DNA from: an uncultured Oscillospiraceae bacterium | Lineage (GTDB): Bacteria; Bacillota; Clostridia; Oscillospirales; Acutalibacteraceae | DNA: 64,000 nt | Assembly (NCBI GenBank): GCA_900543215.1 | Contig: UQQR01000004.1 | Location: forward strand, 21,211 to 85,210 | Direction of reading: 5' to 3' | In this document: piece by piece, positions 1 through 7,633 of the stretch | Numbering within the stretch: the stretch's first letter is position 1 | Layout of the letters: every line of letters starts with the position of its first letter | The notes under the pieces: generated by a model | Seen by the model: the letters and a program-made list of their open reading frames with translations, nothing else | The model's database searches: none | What the model was told of the DNA's origin: nothing | Program-made: the position numbers and the translations under genes

Positions 1-1126
1 CCGCGGGCGTAAGAATCATACCCGCGTTGGCGCAAAGCTGCTCTACACGCTTGGCGCACCCGTCAAGCACATAAAGGCTTATAAAGTAGCCGCCCTTCGG
101 ATTTGTCCAGCGCGCGATACCCGTATCCGAAAGCTGTTTTTCAAGCTCGGCTAGCACTGATTCAAACTTAGGCCTTAATATATCCGCATGGCGTTTCATA
201 TGGCGCTCTATATCAGCCGGAGTTTTGAACATTCTTGCGTGTCTTAACTGATTAAGCTTATCGGGCCCTATGGTCTGATACTTCATTCTGCCCTTTAAAA
301 GCGCAACATTGTTGGGGCTTGCCGCCTCAACCGCAACGCCGGCGCCGGGGAATGTAATCTTTGAGGTTGAAGTAAATATTATCGGCAGATCGGGGTTGCC
401 CGCCTTTACGCACTCATCATAGAGGTTTAATAGCTTATCGCCGTCGTCATAAAGGTCGTGTACCGCATAGGCATTGTCCCAGAAAATTCTGAAATCGCCT
501 GCCGCGGGCTTTAGGTGTGCCATTCTTCTTACCGTTTCGTCCGAATAGGTTATACCCTCGGGGTTTGAATACTTCGGAACGCACCATATACCCTTTACGC
601 TTTCGTCTTTAACAAGCTCCTCTACCCTGTCCATAACAGGTCCGTTCTCGTCTGTGGGAACGGAAATAAGCTCAAAGCCGAAATACTCGGTTATGGCAAA
701 ATGGCGGTCATATCCGGGAACCGGACACAAAAATTTAAGCTTGCCCTGTTTTCCCCAGGGTTCGCCGCCCATACCGTGTGTCATAGCCTGCGCAATGGTG
801 TCAAACATCATATTAAGCGAGGAATTTCCGCCTACTATTATCTGTTCGGGAGCAAGTCCCAATATTTTGCCGAAAAGTATTTTAAGCTCCTGAAGTCCGT
901 CAAGTCCGCCGTAGTTTCTGCAATCTATACCACTTATGTTTTTAAATCCGGTATCGTTGCCCACAAGATCAAACATCTCGCCGCTTAAATCCATATTGTC
1001 AAAGCCGGGCTTGCCCCTTGACATATCAAGCGACAAATGGAGCGATCTTAAACGCTCGTACTCATGGCGTACACTTTTGAACTCCTCGGACAATTCATCC
1101 AAATTCATATTTAAATAATCTGACAT
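1..1126 (-). CDS. Class I/II aminotransferase, aspartate aminotransferase-like (3' end outside window)
   Basis: PLP-dependent aminotransferase of the divergent aspartate-aminotransferase group (my recognition, no search run). About 375 residues are visible; the C-terminus runs off the left edge. The start ATG lies 7 nt after a GAGGAGG ribosome site and gives MSDYLNMNLDEL. Visible fold-type I landmarks are a glycine-rich SRGKPGFDN region near residue 36, PVPGYDRHF in the cofactor domain, WDNAYAVHDL with the PLP-contacting Asp/Tyr, and the STSKITFPGAG Schiff-base lysine near residue 257. It likely moves amino groups between amino acids and 2-oxo acids in the cytoplasm; the substrate cannot be told. 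It is followed on the right by the terminator of the neighbouring gene, so it is transcribed separately or by read-through. Confidence 0.85.
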   Translation of the reverse strand, partial: MSDYLNMNLDELSEEFKSVRHEYERLRSLHLSLDMSRGKPGFDNMDLSGEMFDLVGNDTGFKNISGIDCRNYGGLDGLQELKILFGKILGLAPEQIIVGGNSSLNMMFDTIAQAMTHGMGGEPWGKQGKLKFLCPVPGYDRHFAITEYFGFELISVPTDENGPVMDRVEELVKDESVKGIWCVPKYSNPEGITYSDETVRRMAHLKPAAGDFRIFWDNAYAVHDLYDDGDKLLNLYDECVKAGNPDLPIIFTSTSKITFPGAGVAVEAASPNNVALLKGRMKYQTIGPDKLNQLRHARMFKTPADIERHMKRHADILRPKFESVLAELEKQLSDTGIARWTNPKGGYFISLYVLDGCAKRVEQLCANAGMILTPA

Positions 1127-1189
1127 AATAACGCCTCCTCTAACCTATTAAATATACCTCATTTCGGCGCTTTTTTCAAGGCTTATTTT

Positions 1190-1217
1190 AAAAAAAAACC
1201 CTGCCGCAGGGGCAGGG
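1190..1217 (-). terminator. Intrinsic terminator after the S1-domain gene
   Basis: Read on the minus strand, a 7-bp GC-rich stem (CCCTGCC / GGCAGGG, loop CCTGC) is followed directly by nine Ts. It sits 13 nt past the stop codon of the S1-domain gene and separates it from the aminotransferase. Confidence 0.88.
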
Positions 1218-1230
1218 ACAAAAACATATA

Positions 1231-2154
1231 TTATCCGCAAAATCTTGTTGATATTCTTTTAAAGCAGTCGTTCGGGGAGTAATCCCACTCATCAAGCTTA
1301 TCTCCGCTGAAGAAATATTTTATCGGCGGCGTATAGTCGCTGTCAAAACTGTCTATTATTATAAGCTTTATTTTCATTTTTTCCCGTATTATGCTTTTTA
1401 TATACACGCTTGCCTGCTGACCTATAAAAACATCGGGTCGGGGTTCGGCAAGACCGGCGAGGTTCGGCGTAAGCTCCACAAAAACCCCGTAATCCTCGAC
1501 ACTTCTTATAACCCCCGTAACGGTCTGACCCGGCAAAAACATAGCAGCGTTTTCCTCCCAGGTTCCCAAAAGCTCCTTATGCGACAGAGTTATTCTTCCG
1601 TCGTCGGCTATGCTTTTAATAATGACCCTTATATCGTCGCCCACCTTGAAACGGTCCCTAGGATGAGAAATACGGGAAACCGATATGGCGTCTATCGGCA
1701 AAAGCGCCGCGTTTCCGCAGCCTATATCGCAAAACGCCCCAAACGATTCAAGATGCGTTACCTTGGCATTAATTACATCGCCGGTCTTTTTTGAACCGGT
1801 TATGTATTTTTTGCAAAGCTCCTGCGCGCATTTTCTTGAAAGATATGCGCAGGGTCTTCCGAGTTCGTCAACCTTAATATCGGTTATAACAAAGCTTACG
1901 GGCTTTCCTACCCTTGAAATAAGGGCTATATCTCGGGTGGAGCCGTCAGAAATACCGATAGCCCCCTCCTCACGGGGAATTATCCCTCTCATACAGCCGA
2001 GATCCACAATAAGATTATGCTCGGCGTCGCACATAGTTACCGTCGATTCAAGCACCGTCTGCTTGGACTGAGCCTCCATAAGCGCCGACGGGGTAAAAGC
2101 TTTTTTTCCTTCCGCTGCCGTGCCGTTCCATCCTTCCGGGAAAAAACCGTTCAT
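1231..2154 (-). CDS. S1-domain RNA-binding protein
   Basis: 307-residue protein made largely of S1/OB-fold RNA-binding units. A degenerate S1-like unit lies at about 30-115 (VTMCDAEHNLIVDLG then GIIPREE). A clear S1 repeat runs from about 120 to 195 (GDVINAKVTHLESFGAFCDIG ending RITLSHKELLG). A second runs from about 205 to 265 (GQTVTGVIRSVEDYGVFVEL). It resembles the shortened ribosomal protein S1-like proteins of Clostridia and probably binds mRNA or helps translation; the exact role is unknown. The ORF starts at ATG behind an AAAGGTGAT ribosome site and ends at its own terminator, so it looks monocistronic. An upstream TATAAT has no convincing -35. Confidence 0.8.
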   Translation of the reverse strand: MNGFFPEGWNGTAAEGKKAFTPSALMEAQSKQTVLESTVTMCDAEHNLIVDLGCMRGIIPREEGAIGISDGSTRDIALISRVGKPVSFVITDIKVDELGRPCAYLSRKCAQELCKKYITGSKKTGDVINAKVTHLESFGAFCDIGCGNAALLPIDAISVSRISHPRDRFKVGDDIRVIIKSIADDGRITLSHKELLGTWEENAAMFLPGQTVTGVIRSVEDYGVFVELTPNLAGLAEPRPDVFIGQQASVYIKSIIREKMKIKLIIIDSFDSDYTPPIKYFFSGDKLDEWDYSPNDCFKRISTRFCG

Positions 2155-2260
2155 TATTTAATCACCTTTCCTTTTTACATACGGGCTTTTATGCCCTGTA
2201 ACAAATTATATGATGTGAAAGATGAAAAAATGAGCGAATTATGTCCCCTGATAAAATTTT

Positions 2261-2294
2261 TTTCGGCGAACGCATTTATTTGCGTCCGCCGAAA
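2261..2294. repeat. 14-bp imperfect inverted repeat between lipoprotein and S1 genes
   Basis: Two arms of 14 nt (TTTCGGCGAACGCA and TGCGTCCGCCGAAA) match except for one A-C position, around a 6-nt TTTATT loop. It lies 26 nt past the lipoprotein stop, so it would fold at the 3' end of that minus-strand mRNA. The following bases on the minus strand are A-rich rather than T-rich, so it is not a standard intrinsic terminator. It may be an mRNA 3'-end stabiliser. Confidence 0.6.
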
Positions 2295-2319
2295 GCATAA
2301 CTGTACAGAATTTTGTTTT

Positions 2320-3225
2320 TTAAAACAGCTTAAAGCCGAAATCCCTTACGGATAAGCCGCATCCCGATGACGATAAAATCGAATTGATTTCATTTATAAA
2401 CCCGTCGAAAAAATCCGCCATTTGCGCATAGACCTCTTCTTTTGTATATGAGTCGTCCTCTATGCTTAAATAAGAAAAATCCTCGGGCAAAAACTTTGTT
2501 CTTGCGGCGGAGCTTTTAAGCTCAATTCTTGCGTTGATCAAAAAACTGTAATTCTCATCTTGTTTGTAAAATGAATATGTGCAATCCGCGGTATCGGAAA
2601 GGCTTACCCTAAAACAATCTGTACCCGACAGGCTGTACGCCTCAAAGCTGACATAATTTTGCGAACGGAGTTCACACGGCGTTGAAATTAAATATTTCAT
2701 ATTCCCGACTGTTTTTTCTATTTCAAAAAATTGGGAATTGCCGCTTTCGGAGCCGTGCTTTTGCATCCACACAATAAGCGTTTCTATCGGACGGGATGGG
2801 TCTGCCACGCCGCAATACTCGCAAAGGTATTTGCCGAAATCATGCTTGCCGTCGGGTGCGGTCTTATCGCTTGTATATTCATAGCCGCAATCTTGGCATC
2901 TGTGTTCGGTATATCCGCCGGTTGTACAGTTGGGCGGTAAGACTAAGCTCCTGAAATCATGCCTGCACCCCTTAGTCTCACTGCTTACCGAAGCGCTTTG
3001 CGGGGATGAACTGCCGACGGTTTTTTCGGGCACCGATGAGGAAACTTCCGAAACGGGTTCCGAGGTATGTATATCCTCTGTTTTGGAAACCGCGCTTTCC
3101 TCTTTATTTGTAACAGCCGAAGAATAGGCGTTGTTTGACGCCGTAATATCCTTACTGCTTTTGCAGCCGCACACAGCCGCGATTATACCTATACAAAGAA
3201 GCCCCGCCGCAAACCGTCTTTTCAT
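2320..3225 (-). CDS. Surface lipoprotein with zinc-ribbon-like Cys motifs, function unknown
   Basis: 301 residues. The N-terminus MKRRFAAGLLCIGIIAAVCGC is a lipoprotein signal with a lipobox ending at Cys21, so the protein should be lipid-anchored outside the cell. A Ser/Thr/Glu-rich linker (about 22-85) follows. Next comes a pair of short Cys motifs, CRHDF...C...HRCQDCGYEY and HDFGKYLCEYCG (about 87-140), of the kind repeated in many gut Firmicute surface proteins. The C-terminal ~160 residues match no family I recognise. ATG follows an AAAGAGGT site and a promoter overlapping the end of pyrI. No terminator is visible after pyrI, so some pyr read-through is possible. Confidence 0.75.
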   Translation of the reverse strand: MKRRFAAGLLCIGIIAAVCGCKSSKDITASNNAYSSAVTNKEESAVSKTEDIHTSEPVSEVSSSVPEKTVGSSSPQSASVSSETKGCRHDFRSLVLPPNCTTGGYTEHRCQDCGYEYTSDKTAPDGKHDFGKYLCEYCGVADPSRPIETLIVWMQKHGSESGNSQFFEIEKTVGNMKYLISTPCELRSQNYVSFEAYSLSGTDCFRVSLSDTADCTYSFYKQDENYSFLINARIELKSSAARTKFLPEDFSYLSIEDDSYTKEEVYAQMADFFDGFINEINSILSSSGCGLSVRDFGFKLF

Positions 3226-3255
3226 TTTTTACCTCTTTTTTAATGAATTTCTTTC

Positions 3256-3284
3256 ATTATACCTGTAAAATAAGTAAAATACAA
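3256..3284 (-). promoter_or_regulatory. Sigma-A-type promoter of the lipoprotein gene
   Basis: On the minus strand: -35 TTGTAT, a 17-nt spacer, and -10 TATAAT, with the start codon about 30 nt downstream of the -10. The -35 is just past the pyrI stop codon, so the lipoprotein gene can be expressed independently of the pyr operon. Confidence 0.65.
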
Positions 3285-3288
3285 GCTG

Positions 3289-3705
3289 TTATTTTGCCTT
3301 TGTCTCGCAATAAGCACAGCGGTAAATGCGGTTTTCTCTGTCGGTCAGCTTAAAAATGTGCGGCAGTTCCTGCTCGGTTGAGGTTATGCACCTCGGATTC
3401 TTGCACTTTAAAACATTTGTAAGCTCTTGCGGCAGTTCTATTGTCTTTTTCTCCGCAATTTTTCCGTCCCTTATTACATTTACGGTAACAAAGGGATCGA
3501 TATATCCCAAAATATCGGTATCGACATCAAAATCAGAGTCGATTTTAATAATATCCTTCTTTCCCGTTTTGCGGCTGGCTACATTTTTTATAAGCGCCAC
3601 CGAGCAGTCAAGCGCGTCAAGCCCCAAAAGCCTGTAAATCTCCATAGCCTTGCCCGCGGTTATGTGGTCTATTACTATTCCGTTTTTTATAGAATCGATA
3701 TTCAA
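3289..3705 (-). CDS. pyrI: Aspartate carbamoyltransferase regulatory chain
   Basis: 138-residue PyrI, the chain that binds effector nucleotides and makes aspartate transcarbamoylase allosteric. The N-terminal nucleotide-binding half includes GIVIDHITAGKAMEIYRLLG. The C-terminal zinc domain has its four cysteines in the order CKNPRC ... CAYC, as in the E. coli chain. The start is TTG behind GGGGGTGG, two codons after the pyrB stop, so it is probably translated with pyrB. It is the last gene of the operon. PyrI is common in enteric bacteria and archaea and patchy in Clostridia; here it suggests nucleotide feedback at the enzyme level in addition to the transcriptional attenuator. Confidence 0.95.
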   Translation of the reverse strand: MNIDSIKNGIVIDHITAGKAMEIYRLLGLDALDCSVALIKNVASRKTGKKDIIKIDSDFDVDTDILGYIDPFVTVNVIRDGKIAEKKTIELPQELTNVLKCKNPRCITSTEQELPHIFKLTDRENRIYRCAYCETKAK

Positions 3706-4626
3706 TTATTCCACCCCCAAAAGCATTAAGATGAGTGCCATTCTCATATATTTGCCGTAAAGCACCTGCTTGAAATAACAGGCTCTTTTATCGCTGTCCA
3801 CCGCAACGCTTATTTCGTTTACCCTCGGCAGCGGATGAAGCACCCTTAATCTGTCCCCCGCAAGCGCCATTTTTTCGGGGGTTAAAATGTACGAGTCCTT
3901 AAGCCTTAAGTAATCCTCTTCGTTAAAAAACCTTTCCTTTTGCACACGGGTCATATAAAGTATATCAAGGTCTGCTATCACGCCCTCAAGGCTGTCGGTT
4001 TCACGGTACTCTATACCTGCTTTATCGAGCTTATCCTTTACATAACCGGGGAGTTTTAATTCATTAGGGGAAATAAGCACAAATTTAACGCCTTTATACC
4101 GTATAAGCGCGGAAATCAAAGAATGTACCGTTCTGCCGAACTTTAAGTCGCCGCAAAAGCCTACCGTAAGATTGTCAAAGCCGCCCTTTTCACGGTATAT
4201 GGTAAGCAGATCGGCAAGGGTCTGTGTGGGGTGGCTGTGTCCGCCGTCGCCTGCGTTTATAACGGGAATTGAGGCGTTTTTTGCGGCGACAAGCGGCGCT
4301 CCCTCCTTCGGGTGGCGCATAGCTATAATATCGGCATAGCAGGAAACCACCCTTGCGGTATCCGCAACGCTTTCTCCCTTGGACGCCGAGGAGCTTTGCG
4401 CCTCGGAAAAACCGAGCACATTACCGCCGAGCTCGTACATTGCGGCTTCAAAGCTGAGCCTTGTTCTGGTAGACGGCTCGAAAAACAGCGTGGCAAGCTT
4501 TTTGCCCCTGCATTTTTCGGAATATTTTAATGGATTTTCTATAATATCGTTGGCTGTGGCGATAAGCCCGTCTATTTCCTCGGTTGTAAGCTCCGAAATA
4601 TCTATAACACTTCTCAATTCTATCAT
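3706..4626 (-). CDS. pyrB: Aspartate carbamoyltransferase catalytic chain
   Basis: 306 residues. It joins carbamoyl phosphate and L-aspartate to give carbamoyl aspartate, the committed step of pyrimidine synthesis. The carbamoyl-phosphate loop FEPSTRTRLSFE (about 48-59), the mobile-loop region SSSASKGES (about 77-85), and HPTQTLADL and HPLPRVNEI are all present, as in the ATCase family. Its start overlaps the pyrE stop by four bases (ATGA), and it abuts pyrI, which supplies the regulatory chain for a PyrB-PyrI holoenzyme. No anomalies were seen. Confidence 0.98.
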   Translation of the reverse strand: MIELRSVIDISELTTEEIDGLIATANDIIENPLKYSEKCRGKKLATLFFEPSTRTRLSFEAAMYELGGNVLGFSEAQSSSASKGESVADTARVVSCYADIIAMRHPKEGAPLVAAKNASIPVINAGDGGHSHPTQTLADLLTIYREKGGFDNLTVGFCGDLKFGRTVHSLISALIRYKGVKFVLISPNELKLPGYVKDKLDKAGIEYRETDSLEGVIADLDILYMTRVQKERFFNEEDYLRLKDSYILTPEKMALAGDRLRVLHPLPRVNEISVAVDSDKRACYFKQVLYGKYMRMALILMLLGVE

Positions 4627-5279
4627 TCCTTTGCGCCGTTTATTTTAAGATAAGCCTTAATGCGTTCCACATTTTCACGGTTTTTTTCGTCTTTTTCAAG
4701 GTATTCAATAATATCGTATACATTAACGACCGAATACACAGGGAAACCGAATTCCTCACTTATCTCTTTCATTGCCGATTTTTCGGTCTTGCCCTTTTCA
4801 CAGCGGTCCACCATAACGAATACGGCGGCGACCTTAACGCCGTCAAGCCTTGATAAAATCTCCATGCTTTCCCTTATTGCGGTGCCTGCGGTTATAACAT
4901 CCTCAACGATTACCGCTTCTTCGCCGGCTTTCGGCTTATAGCCTACGAACACGCCACCCTCGCCGTGGTCCTTTTCCTCCTTGCGGTTGAAAAAGAAAGG
5001 TACGTCAAGCCCGTTTTCCGAAAGCGCAACAGCTACCGATACCGCAATCGGAATACCCTTATATGCGGGACCGTAAAGCACGGATTTTTTGTTACCGAGC
5101 TTTTCAAAATACGCCTTTGCGTAAAATTTGCCTAATTTTCTTATCTGGTCGCCTGTTTTAATTTCGCCCGCGTTTATAAAATAGGGAATTTTTCTGCCGC
5201 TTTTTGCGGTGAAATCTCCGAATTTCAGCACCCCTGCGGACTCTAAAAACTCAATAAATTCGTGTTTATAGCTTTGCAT
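4623..5279 (-). CDS. pyrE: Orotate phosphoribosyltransferase
   Basis: 218 residues from the preferred ATG, which has AGGTGA five bases upstream; a GTG nine bases further out is less likely. It transfers the phosphoribosyl group of PRPP to orotate, giving OMP. The PRPP-binding motif AVIVEDVITAGTAIRES is intact (about 125-141), as is the flexible-loop region FNRKEEKDHGEGG. It sits between pyrF, whose stop precedes its RBS, and pyrB, which it overlaps by four bases. With pyrF it completes the last two steps to UMP. Confidence 0.97.
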   Translation of the reverse strand: MQSYKHEFIEFLESAGVLKFGDFTAKSGRKIPYFINAGEIKTGDQIRKLGKFYAKAYFEKLGNKKSVLYGPAYKGIPIAVSVAVALSENGLDVPFFFNRKEEKDHGEGGVFVGYKPKAGEEAVIVEDVITAGTAIRESMEILSRLDGVKVAAVFVMVDRCEKGKTEKSAMKEISEEFGFPVYSVVNVYDIIEYLEKDEKNRENVERIKAYLKINGAKE

Positions 5280-5288
5280 TTTTATCAC

Positions 5289-5987
5289 CTATCCTATAAA
5301 TTCCCGAACACAGCGTTCGTATGCCGCAACGGGATCCGCCGCCGCGGTTATCGGTCTGCCTACCACTATGTAGTCGCTCCCGATCTCCCTTGCTTTTTCG
5401 GGCGTTGTTACACGGGACTGGTCGCCCTTATCGCCGTCGGCAAAGCGTATGCCCGGTGTTACGTTTAAAAATCCGTTGCCGCAGACGCCGTGAACCGCCG
5501 CCGCCTCAAGCGGAGAGCAAACAACGCCGTCAAGTCCCGATTCCTTTGCGTTTTCGGCGTAATGCATAACCACATCCTCCATTTTGCCGGTTATTAAGAG
5601 ATCCTTATGCATTGCCTCCTCGCTTGTAGAGGTAAGCTGTGTTACGGCTATAAGCAGCGGACGAGTGCCGTCGGGGCGCGTCAGCCCCTCTATTGCGGCG
5701 GTCATCATAGCCTTTGTGCCCGCAGCGTGCAAATTGCACATATCGACAGAGAGACGGGAAAGCACCGCCATAGATTTTTTAACCGTGTTCGGAATATCGT
5801 GCAGTTTTAAGTCAAGAAAAATTTTGTGCCCCCTTTCCTTGATTTCCCTTACTATCTGCGGGCCCTCGGCGTAAAAAAGCTCCATTCCGATTTTTACAAA
5901 CGGTTTTTTGCCCTCGAATTTGTCAAGAAACTCAAGACAGCTCTTTTTATCGCTGAAATCGCAGGCAATTATAACATCCTTACCCAT
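5289..5987 (-). CDS. pyrF: Orotidine 5'-phosphate decarboxylase
   Basis: 232 residues. It decarboxylates OMP to UMP. The catalytic DLKLHDIPNT motif (Lys-Asp-x-x-Asp array, about 60-69) and the phosphate-gripper region DYIVVGRPITAA are present; the length fits the short bacterial class. ATG lies behind AGGAGGAG, and the end of pyrD overlaps its start region by eight bases. It is the fifth gene from the 3' end of the complete UMP operon and nothing about it is unusual. Confidence 0.97.
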   Translation of the reverse strand: MGKDVIIACDFSDKKSCLEFLDKFEGKKPFVKIGMELFYAEGPQIVREIKERGHKIFLDLKLHDIPNTVKKSMAVLSRLSVDMCNLHAAGTKAMMTAAIEGLTRPDGTRPLLIAVTQLTSTSEEAMHKDLLITGKMEDVVMHYAENAKESGLDGVVCSPLEAAAVHGVCGNGFLNVTPGIRFADGDKGDQSRVTTPEKAREIGSDYIVVGRPITAAADPVAAYERCVREFIG

Positions 5988-6897
5988 TGTGCGCTCCTCC
6001 TGTTATTTCGCTTAGTTTTTTAATGCCGTATTTTTCCATTGCGGCAGGCAGTCCCTCAATAATGCTTTTGCAGGCATACGGCTCCACAAGGTTTGCCGCT
6101 CCCACCTCTGTCGCTGTCGCACCGGCAAGCATAAACTCGATAACATCCTCGGCAGTGGCTATTCCGCCCATTCCGACTATCGGTATCTTTACCGCCTTGT
6201 ACACCTGATAAACCATCCTGACCGCCACGGGCTTTACGGCAGGACCCGACAATCCGCCCGTTTTGTTTGCAAGCAGCGGCTTTTTGGTCTTTAAATCTAT
6301 TTTCATACCGAGCAGAGTGTTTATAAGGGAAACTCCGTCCGCTCCCTCTGCCTCGCACGCCCTTGCTATCTCGCAAATATCCGTTACATTGGGCGACAGC
6401 TTAATTATTATCGGCTTATCCGTAGCTTTTCTTACCGCTTTGGTTATTTTTGCGGCGCTTTCGGCGTTTGTGCCGAAGGCAAGTCCGCCGCCGTGCACAT
6501 TGGGGCAGGAAATGTTTATTTCCAGCCACCCGACGCTTTTCTCTCCGCTGAGCCTTTCCGCCGTGTATACATAATCTTCGGCGGAAAAGCCGCTTATATT
6601 TGCCATGACCGGCTTTTTATAAACCTGACCGAGCGTTTTAAGCTCGTTTTCAATTACGGCGTCAACCCCCGGATTTTGCAGTCCCACGGCGTTGAGCATA
6701 CCGGACGGGCATTCCGCAATCCTCGGTGTGGGGTTGCCGAAGCGCGGATCCCTGGTAGTGCCTTTAAGGGAAATTGAGCCTAAAATATTTATATCGTAAA
6801 ATCTTGAAAATTCATAACCGAACCCAAAGGTTCCGCTTGCCGGTATAACGGGATTGTCAAGCGTTATTCCGCAAAGCTTAACGGAAGTGTCTACCAT
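5980..6897 (-). CDS. pyrD: Dihydroorotate dehydrogenase B, catalytic subunit
   Basis: 305 residues from ATG (MVDTSVKLCG), chosen because GGGAGGAAAT precedes it. A frame 13 codons longer has no ribosome site and would run into pyrK. It oxidises dihydroorotate to orotate with FMN. NISCPNVHGG, with the class 1 catalytic cysteine, and IIKLSPNVTD are visible, as is the FMN-phosphate site VGMGGIATAEDV. Class 1B enzymes need PyrK to pass electrons to NAD+; pyrK lies directly upstream and overlaps this start by seven bases, which supports the 1B assignment. Confidence 0.97.
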   Translation of the reverse strand: MVDTSVKLCGITLDNPVIPASGTFGFGYEFSRFYDINILGSISLKGTTRDPRFGNPTPRIAECPSGMLNAVGLQNPGVDAVIENELKTLGQVYKKPVMANISGFSAEDYVYTAERLSGEKSVGWLEINISCPNVHGGGLAFGTNAESAAKITKAVRKATDKPIIIKLSPNVTDICEIARACEAEGADGVSLINTLLGMKIDLKTKKPLLANKTGGLSGPAVKPVAVRMVYQVYKAVKIPIVGMGGIATAEDVIEFMLAGATATEVGAANLVEPYACKSIIEGLPAAMEKYGIKKLSEITGGAHNG

Positions 6898-7622
6898 TCT
6901 ATTTCCTCCCTTAAAAGCACGGGGCCGCCTGTGCATATGCGTTTGGGCCCGTTTTTTGTTTTGCAGGTACAGCCCATACAGGCGCCCGTACCGCAGCCCA
7001 TACGCTCTTCAAAGCTAAACTGACCGTCGGTCTTAGCCACGGCATCAACCGCCTTTAGCATAGGCTTCGGTCCGCAGGTGTAAAAATATGTGTAGTCGGC
7101 GCTTTTTAAGGCGTCGGTAACAAAGCCTTTGAGTCCGTAGCTTCCGTCAACCGTTGTTACCGCAACAAGCGCGCCGAGGTCTCGGAATTCTTTTTCGTAA
7201 AATATCTCGTTTTTAGTGTTAAAGCCTAATATCACACTTACGGTCTTGCCTTCCGTTATAAGCTTTTTGCAAAGCCCGTAAAGCGGGGGAACGCCAACGC
7301 CGCCGCCTATGAGTATGGGTCTTGTGCCCGACGGCTCCGTATCAAACCCGTTGCCGAGCGATATTAAAAGGTCGAGCTTCTCACCATTTTTCATACGGCT
7401 CAAAGCTTCTGTTCCGGCGCCCACAACCTTGTATATTACCGTGAGTGTTCTGTCGTCCCGGTCGCAGATTGAAATGGGGCGGCGCAGGTAAAGTTCCGGT
7501 ATTTTAATATTTACAAACTGCCCCGGCGCTGTTATGGGCGAGGTATCGCCCGAAAGCACCATTTTAAAAACCGAGGGTGCAATTTTCTCGTTTGACAAAA
7601 TTTCGTAAAAATCCTGTTTCAT
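6891..7622 (-). CDS. pyrK: Dihydroorotate dehydrogenase B, electron-transfer subunit
   Basis: About 243 residues from ATG (MKQDFYEIL), which has AAAGGA six bases upstream; the in-frame TTG 15 bases further out lies inside that ribosome site region. A ferredoxin-reductase-like protein carrying FAD (LRRPISICD) and an NAD-binding segment (LIGGGVGVPPLYGL). The C-terminal [2Fe-2S] site has cysteines in the pattern CGTGACMGCTC ... C. It shuttles electrons from PyrD to NAD+. The stop codon is overlapped by the pyrD start. Confidence 0.96.
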   Translation of the reverse strand: MKQDFYEILSNEKIAPSVFKMVLSGDTSPITAPGQFVNIKIPELYLRRPISICDRDDRTLTVIYKVVGAGTEALSRMKNGEKLDLLISLGNGFDTEPSGTRPILIGGGVGVPPLYGLCKKLITEGKTVSVILGFNTKNEIFYEKEFRDLGALVAVTTVDGSYGLKGFVTDALKSADYTYFYTCGPKPMLKAVDAVAKTDGQFSFEERMGCGTGACMGCTCKTKNGPKRICTGGPVLLREEIEW

Positions 7623-7633
7623 AGCGTTTCCTT

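Noticed and set aside
2155..2260. Promoter for the S1-domain gene
   Set aside because: A TATAAT occurs about 50 nt upstream, but no -35 with more than three matches is at 16-18 nt.
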